DNA of 64,000 bases from Aliivibrio_A kagoshimensis. GTDB taxonomy: Bacteria > Pseudomonadota > Gammaproteobacteria > Enterobacterales > Vibrionaceae. How positions within the stretch are numbered: position 1 is the first letter of the stretch; the number at the start of each line of letters is the position of its first letter. Under the pieces are notes generated by a model. The model was not told where the DNA came from, searched no databases, and saw only the letters and a list, made by a program, of their open reading frames with translations. The stretch spans positions 1 through 64,000 of the forward strand of contig NZ_JAKJSQ010000008.1 of NCBI RefSeq assembly GCF_050337105.1. Reading direction: 5' to 3'. Below are positions 60,909 through 64,000 of the stretch, one piece after another. The translations under genes and the position numbers were made by a program.

Positions 60909-61289
60909 ATGGCGAATTCAGAGGCTTCAACGGCTGAAAAAAAATTTCCAGCTTCATGTAAAGTAGAAATAGGTACTGATATGTTGGCGTGTCCCGTCGC
61001 CACTGCCATCGATGTCATTGGCGGAAAGTGGAAGGTCATTATTCTTTATCAGCTGCGCGGTAAAACATTACGCTTTGGGGAGTTAAAAAATAGAATCCCA
61101 AAAATAACGCAAAAAACCCTTACTCAACAGTTACGGGCTTTGGAGGAGGATAAATTAGTTAGTCGAGTCATTTATGCAGAAGTGCCACCTCGAGTTGAAT
61201 ACACCTCAACAGAGTTGGCTGAGCAGTTAAATCCGGCCTTGGATCTCCTCTGCTCTTGGGGCAAAGAGTACCAAAAAGCCCATAAGTAA
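60909..61289 (+). CDS. HxlR-family transcriptional regulator
   Basis: 126 residues. Winged helix (about 30-120): CPVATAIDVIGGKWKVIILYQLRGKTLRFGELKNRI and ITQKTLTQQLRALEEDKLV are diagnostic. The Cys before PVATAIDVIGGKW is at the position used by redox- or quinone-sensing members such as HypR/YodB, so thiol sensing is plausible. Divergent from the GST gene; likely regulates both. GAGGTGCC precedes the ATG. Confidence 0.88.
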   Translation: MANSEASTAEKKFPASCKVEIGTDMLACPVATAIDVIGGKWKVIILYQLRGKTLRFGELKNRIPKITQKTLTQQLRALEEDKLVSRVIYAEVPPRVEYTSTELAEQLNPALDLLCSWGKEYQKAHK

Positions 61290-61299
61290 ATTGGGTTAC

Positions 61300-61923
61300 C
61301 TAACTAATGGTTCTAAACGTTAAGTTGACCCTTGGTGTTGAGACAGTGGCCGTTGGTGGCAATCGATGTAACCAGTGAGTTTGAGTTTCTTCTTTCATCA
61401 CTAACAAGCTACCTGGTGCTAATGGCAAAGAGACAACCTCTCCACTGTTTTTATGCTTAAAAGCAAACTTGCGTTGTGCGCCGAAACTTAATGATGCGAT
61501 AGCTCCATTCTTTTTCAAAGCAGTTTCGGCATCACTGTGCCAGGCCATTCCCTCACTACCATCATGGTATAAGTTCAATAGACATGAGTTGAATAGCTCG
61601 CCGGTAGCTGACTCAACTAAGGCCTTTAGCTCCAGTAGTTCATGGGTCCAAGCCAATGCTGATTTAGTGGTATTTGAGTAGGTGTAATCAAATGCTTGAT
61701 CGCCATACCACGCGACCTTTCGTTTGGTAATAATGTGTTTGCCATAGATGATAGCTTCATCGTGTCGCCATTTAATGCTATCCAATAACCTCTCAAAATA
61801 ATGTTTCGCATCGGTTGCTTTAATCAACTGTCCGTAGTAATTAACACAGCCATCCTTTGGCAAAATATTAATTGGCTCATCCAACACCTCGTCAAATAGC
61901 CCCATTTGATGATGATTACTCAT
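61300..61923 (-). CDS. AlkB-like 2-oxoglutarate/Fe(II) dioxygenase
   Basis: 207 residues. Probable nucleic-acid demethylase that repairs alkylated bases. Double-stranded beta-helix with NLYHDGSEGMAWHSDAETAL (HxD iron motif, about 125-142), FGAQRKFAFKHK, GSLLVMKEETQTHWLHRLP (distal iron-binding His) and the 2-oxoglutarate-binding RVNLTFR at the C-terminus. More like the short Vibrio/eukaryotic ALKBH2-type proteins than E. coli AlkB. Same strand as the GNAT gene, 11 bases downstream of it. Confidence 0.9.
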   Translation of the reverse strand: MSNHHQMGLFDEVLDEPINILPKDGCVNYYGQLIKATDAKHYFERLLDSIKWRHDEAIIYGKHIITKRKVAWYGDQAFDYTYSNTTKSALAWTHELLELKALVESATGELFNSCLLNLYHDGSEGMAWHSDAETALKKNGAIASLSFGAQRKFAFKHKNSGEVVSLPLAPGSLLVMKEETQTHWLHRLPPTATVSTPRVNLTFRTIS

Positions 61924-61934
61924 GATAATCCATC

Positions 61935-62354
61935 TTATGGTAGTCGCTTTTGCATGGAAACATGGCGAATATCCGCTTCAATGTACTCTTCACCATAAGG
62001 AGAAAAGCCTAGCTTTCGATAGAAATCAACAGCGTGAAGTTGAGACCCTAAGTAGACCTTAGTGAAATCTAATTTTTGGGCTTCATCTACCAAACCTTGA
62101 ACCACTTTAGCACCCAGCCCTTCACCTCGAGCACTCTTCAAAATAGCGATTCGCCCAATATGCCCATCCTCAAGCATTCGTCCTGTACCTACTACTTGCT
62201 CAGCTTTCAGTGCCAGAATGTGAATGGCCAGCTTGTCTTGCCCGTCGAAATCTATTGCACCGTCCACACCCTGTTCTTGAGTGAAAACCGTATGCCTTAC
62301 TTTTTTTATCTGGGACATCTCATCAGAAAAGGCCACTATCTTGAACTCGTACAT
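61935..62354 (-). CDS. GNAT-family N-acetyltransferase (ElaA-like)
   Basis: 139 residues. Acetyl-CoA-dependent transferase fold: VRHTVFTQEQGVDGAIDFDGQD near the start, GRMLEDGHIGRIAILKSARGEGLGAKVVQGL with the pyrophosphate-binding R/Q-x-x-G-x-G/A loop (about 64-90), and VDFYRKLGFSPYGEEYIEADIRH (about 110-132). Substrate unknown. Upstream of the AlkB-like gene in what looks like a two-gene unit. Confidence 0.87.
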   Translation of the reverse strand: MYEFKIVAFSDEMSQIKKVRHTVFTQEQGVDGAIDFDGQDKLAIHILALKAEQVVGTGRMLEDGHIGRIAILKSARGEGLGAKVVQGLVDEAQKLDFTKVYLGSQLHAVDFYRKLGFSPYGEEYIEADIRHVSMQKRLP

Positions 62355-62404
62355 CTACCTACCACATCAATAACAATTATTCCCAGAGACTACCACAATG
62401 TCAC

Positions 62405-64000
62405 TTAATATGACGGTAAATGCACGACTTTATTCGTAGGAATTTCTGGCTCAAAGTGCTTGAAAATATCTTGGATATGGTCGATTGGTTGCGGTTTCGA
62501 GAACAGAAACCCTTGAAATTTTTCGCAGCCTAACTCGAGTAAAAGATCTCGTTGCAGCTGGCTTTCGACACCCTCTACGATTAATTGTTTATCCAGACTC
62601 TTCGCCAAACCAATCAAGGTTTTGATCAATACCACCGTGTCATGATCTTGTGGAAAATGTGCCATAAACGAGCGATCAACTTTCATCGTACTAAATGGAA
62701 ATGTTGCCAAATAACTCAATGACGAGCGACCTAAACCAAAATCATCAATGGTAATAGAGACGCCTAATTCCACCAGTTTTCTTAAGGTCTCAATACTCCA
62801 TTTGTGCTCTTCCATCAAAGTGACCTCTGTTATCTCTAAGACAAGGTTATCCACTGGAAAACTGGTCTCGGCTACTATCGTTTTCACCGTAGTAAAAAAG
62901 TCAGAACACCTTACTTGTTTAGCTGATACATTCACATTTAGAATAAAATCAGCAGGTACCACACCTGAGTCATACCAGATTTTTACTTGCTGACATGACT
63001 TTCTTAACGCCCACTCCCCGCACGGAACAATACTGCCTGTATCTTCTAAAAAAGGGATAAAAGAAGCGGGATAAATAACGCCAAGCTTAGGAATTTTCCA
63101 ACGCAAAAGTGACTCCACCCCAATCAATCGATTCTCTTTATCGACTTGAGGCTGATATTCAATAAACAGCTGTTCGTTTTGGATTGCGAGTAAAACATTC
63201 TCTTTTAATAAGTTTCGTAACTTTAGCTTCCTTTCAAGTTCGTCGTCATAATAGTGATAGGTATTACCACTCTCCTTTTTTGCCCTATACATAGCGGCAT
63301 CAGCTTGTTTTAGTGCATTTTCAATCGACACTTTTTTGCCATTAAATAAGGTGATACCCACACTTATAGTGATATACAACTCTCCGGATGGAAGTTGAAA
63401 AGGAATCTCCATCAACTCAAACAGCTTTTCAGACACTACATTCGATGACTCAGTCGAGTTAACTGATTCAACCAAAATGGCAAATTCATCCCCAGCTAAA
63501 CGCGCGATGGTATCTTCTCTGCGAATACTCAAGGTAAAACGTTCCGCCACTTGAGTTAACAATTCATCCCCCATTGCATGGCCGTACGTATCATTAACCT
63601 GTTTAAAGTCATCTAAATCGATAAAAAAGACGGCAAGTGTATTTTCGTTGCGAATGGAACGATCTACCGCTTCAGACATACGAGATAAAAAGGATTCACG
63701 GTTTAACAGTTTGGTGAGCGGATCATATTGAGCAAGATAGGTAAGACGATCTTTAATTTTTTTCCGTTCATGTGCATAACGAATGGTTTTGTTTAATGAG
63801 TAGTGATCAAACTGCCCTTTAACAATATAATCTTGACCACCTGCTTTTAACGTTTGAATCGCAAAGGTTTCACTGTCAATGTCACTGATAACCACCACGG
63901 CAATATCAGGTGCCGATTGCAATATCGTATGTAGTGCTTCCAAGCCAGCCCTATTTGGCAGATTAAGGTCAAGCAGTACTACATCGTAACTCTCTTTCAT
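62405..64000 (-). CDS. Response regulator GGDEF-EAL protein (5' end outside window)
   Basis: Continues beyond base 64000. The visible 531 residues start inside a receiver domain (YDVVLLDLNLPN with the phospho-acceptor Asp, then KAGGQDYIVKG, about to residue 75), followed by GGDEF (about 95-255) and EAL (about 265-515). The GGDEF motif is AGDEF, an active variant in some proteins, with an RRED I-site; the EAL motif reads ESL, with the catalytic Glu kept, and DDFGLGRSS replaces DDFGTGYSS. Soluble and phosphorylation-controlled. Convergent neighbours are not affected. Confidence 0.9.
   Translation of the reverse strand: MKESYDVVLLDLNLPNRAGLEALHTILQSAPDIAVVVISDIDSETFAIQTLKAGGQDYIVKGQFDHYSLNKTIRYAHERKKIKDRLTYLAQYDPLTKLLNRESFLSRMSEAVDRSIRNENTLAVFFIDLDDFKQVNDTYGHAMGDELLTQVAERFTLSIRREDTIARLAGDEFAILVESVNSTESSNVVSEKLFELMEIPFQLPSGELYITISVGITLFNGKKVSIENALKQADAAMYRAKKESGNTYHYYDDELERKLKLRNLLKENVLLAIQNEQLFIEYQPQVDKENRLIGVESLLRWKIPKLGVIYPASFIPFLEDTGSIVPCGEWALRKSCQQVKIWYDSGVVPADFILNVNVSAKQVRCSDFFTTVKTIVAETSFPVDNLVLEITEVTLMEEHKWSIETLRKLVELGVSITIDDFGLGRSSLSYLATFPFSTMKVDRSFMAHFPQDHDTVVLIKTLIGLAKSLDKQLIVEGVESQLQRDLLLELGCEKFQGFLFSKPQPIDHIQDIFKHFEPEIPTNKVVHLPSY

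Overview
The window is a piece of gamma-proteobacterial chromosome, most likely Vibrionaceae. The evidence is the close protein resemblance to enteric/Vibrio PhnC-P, UxuA, UxuR, UxaC and ArfA, the serT-type tRNA-Ser(UGA), a REP-associated transposase of the Vibrio kind, and seven GGDEF-type cyclic-di-GMP proteins in 64 kb. Species cannot be fixed from the sequence alone. Thirteen ambiguous bases (N) are present, eleven of them in or just before one HAD-hydrolase gene near 28.0-28.5 kb.

Layout. 0-7 kb: three large sensory GGDEF or GGDEF-EAL proteins. 7.1-11.3 kb: a compact ~4.2 kb integrative element inserted into the 3' end of tRNA-Ser(UGA), bounded by exact 34-bp direct repeats, with a tyrosine integrase, four small genes of unknown function, a palindromic block near one end and a structured non-coding block beside the integrase. 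11.5-20.6 kb: a phosphodiesterase-fold hydrolase, an outer-membrane barrel protein, a YtrA-type GntR regulator with its ABC transporter, a membrane diguanylate cyclase, a ComFB-family protein, and a periplasmic binding protein paired with a membrane GGDEF-EAL protein. 20.7-23.5 kb: feoA-feoB-Cys-rich small protein (ferrous iron uptake) behind candidate FNR and Fur sites. 23.5-33 kb: accessory, mosaic DNA: a DUF2235 hydrolase, an AbiE-type toxin-antitoxin pair, a RAYT transposase with a short tandem repeat, the N-rich HAD gene, a decayed YoeB toxin fused in frame to a beheaded histidine kinase, and a FecCD-type metal ABC importer flanked by 88-bp direct repeats and preceded by a perfect 42-bp palindrome containing overlapping Zur-like dyads.

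33-43.6 kb: a complete C-P lyase operon phnCDEFGHIJKLMN-P (no phnO) with a candidate Pho box and an internal terminator-like hairpin between phnD and phnE. It would import phosphonates and release phosphate from them. 43.6-54 kb: a hexuronate regulon. TRAP importer (dctPQM), UxaC, UxuB, UxuA, KdgK and Eda form the whole route glucuronate -> fructuronate -> mannonate -> KDG -> KDPG -> pyruvate + glyceraldehyde-3-phosphate. A UxuR regulator, several ATTGGT-NN-ACCAAT operators and a perfect CRP site explain control. One unknown gene is translationally coupled to eda.

54-64 kb: a YfcC-family transporter, a TPR-GGDEF protein interrupted by an in-frame stop, an SRPBCC protein, NrtS next to a soluble chemoreceptor, arfA with its 3' hairpin, a GST/HxlR divergent pair, AlkB-like and GNAT genes, and a response-regulator GGDEF-EAL protein cut by the window edge.

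No CRISPR array, rRNA or complete insertion sequence was seen. The best candidates for something new are the small tRNA-Ser element with its unknown cargo and structured DNA, the repeat-flanked putative Zur cassette, the NrtS-chemoreceptor pair, and the unknown gene in the hexuronate operon.
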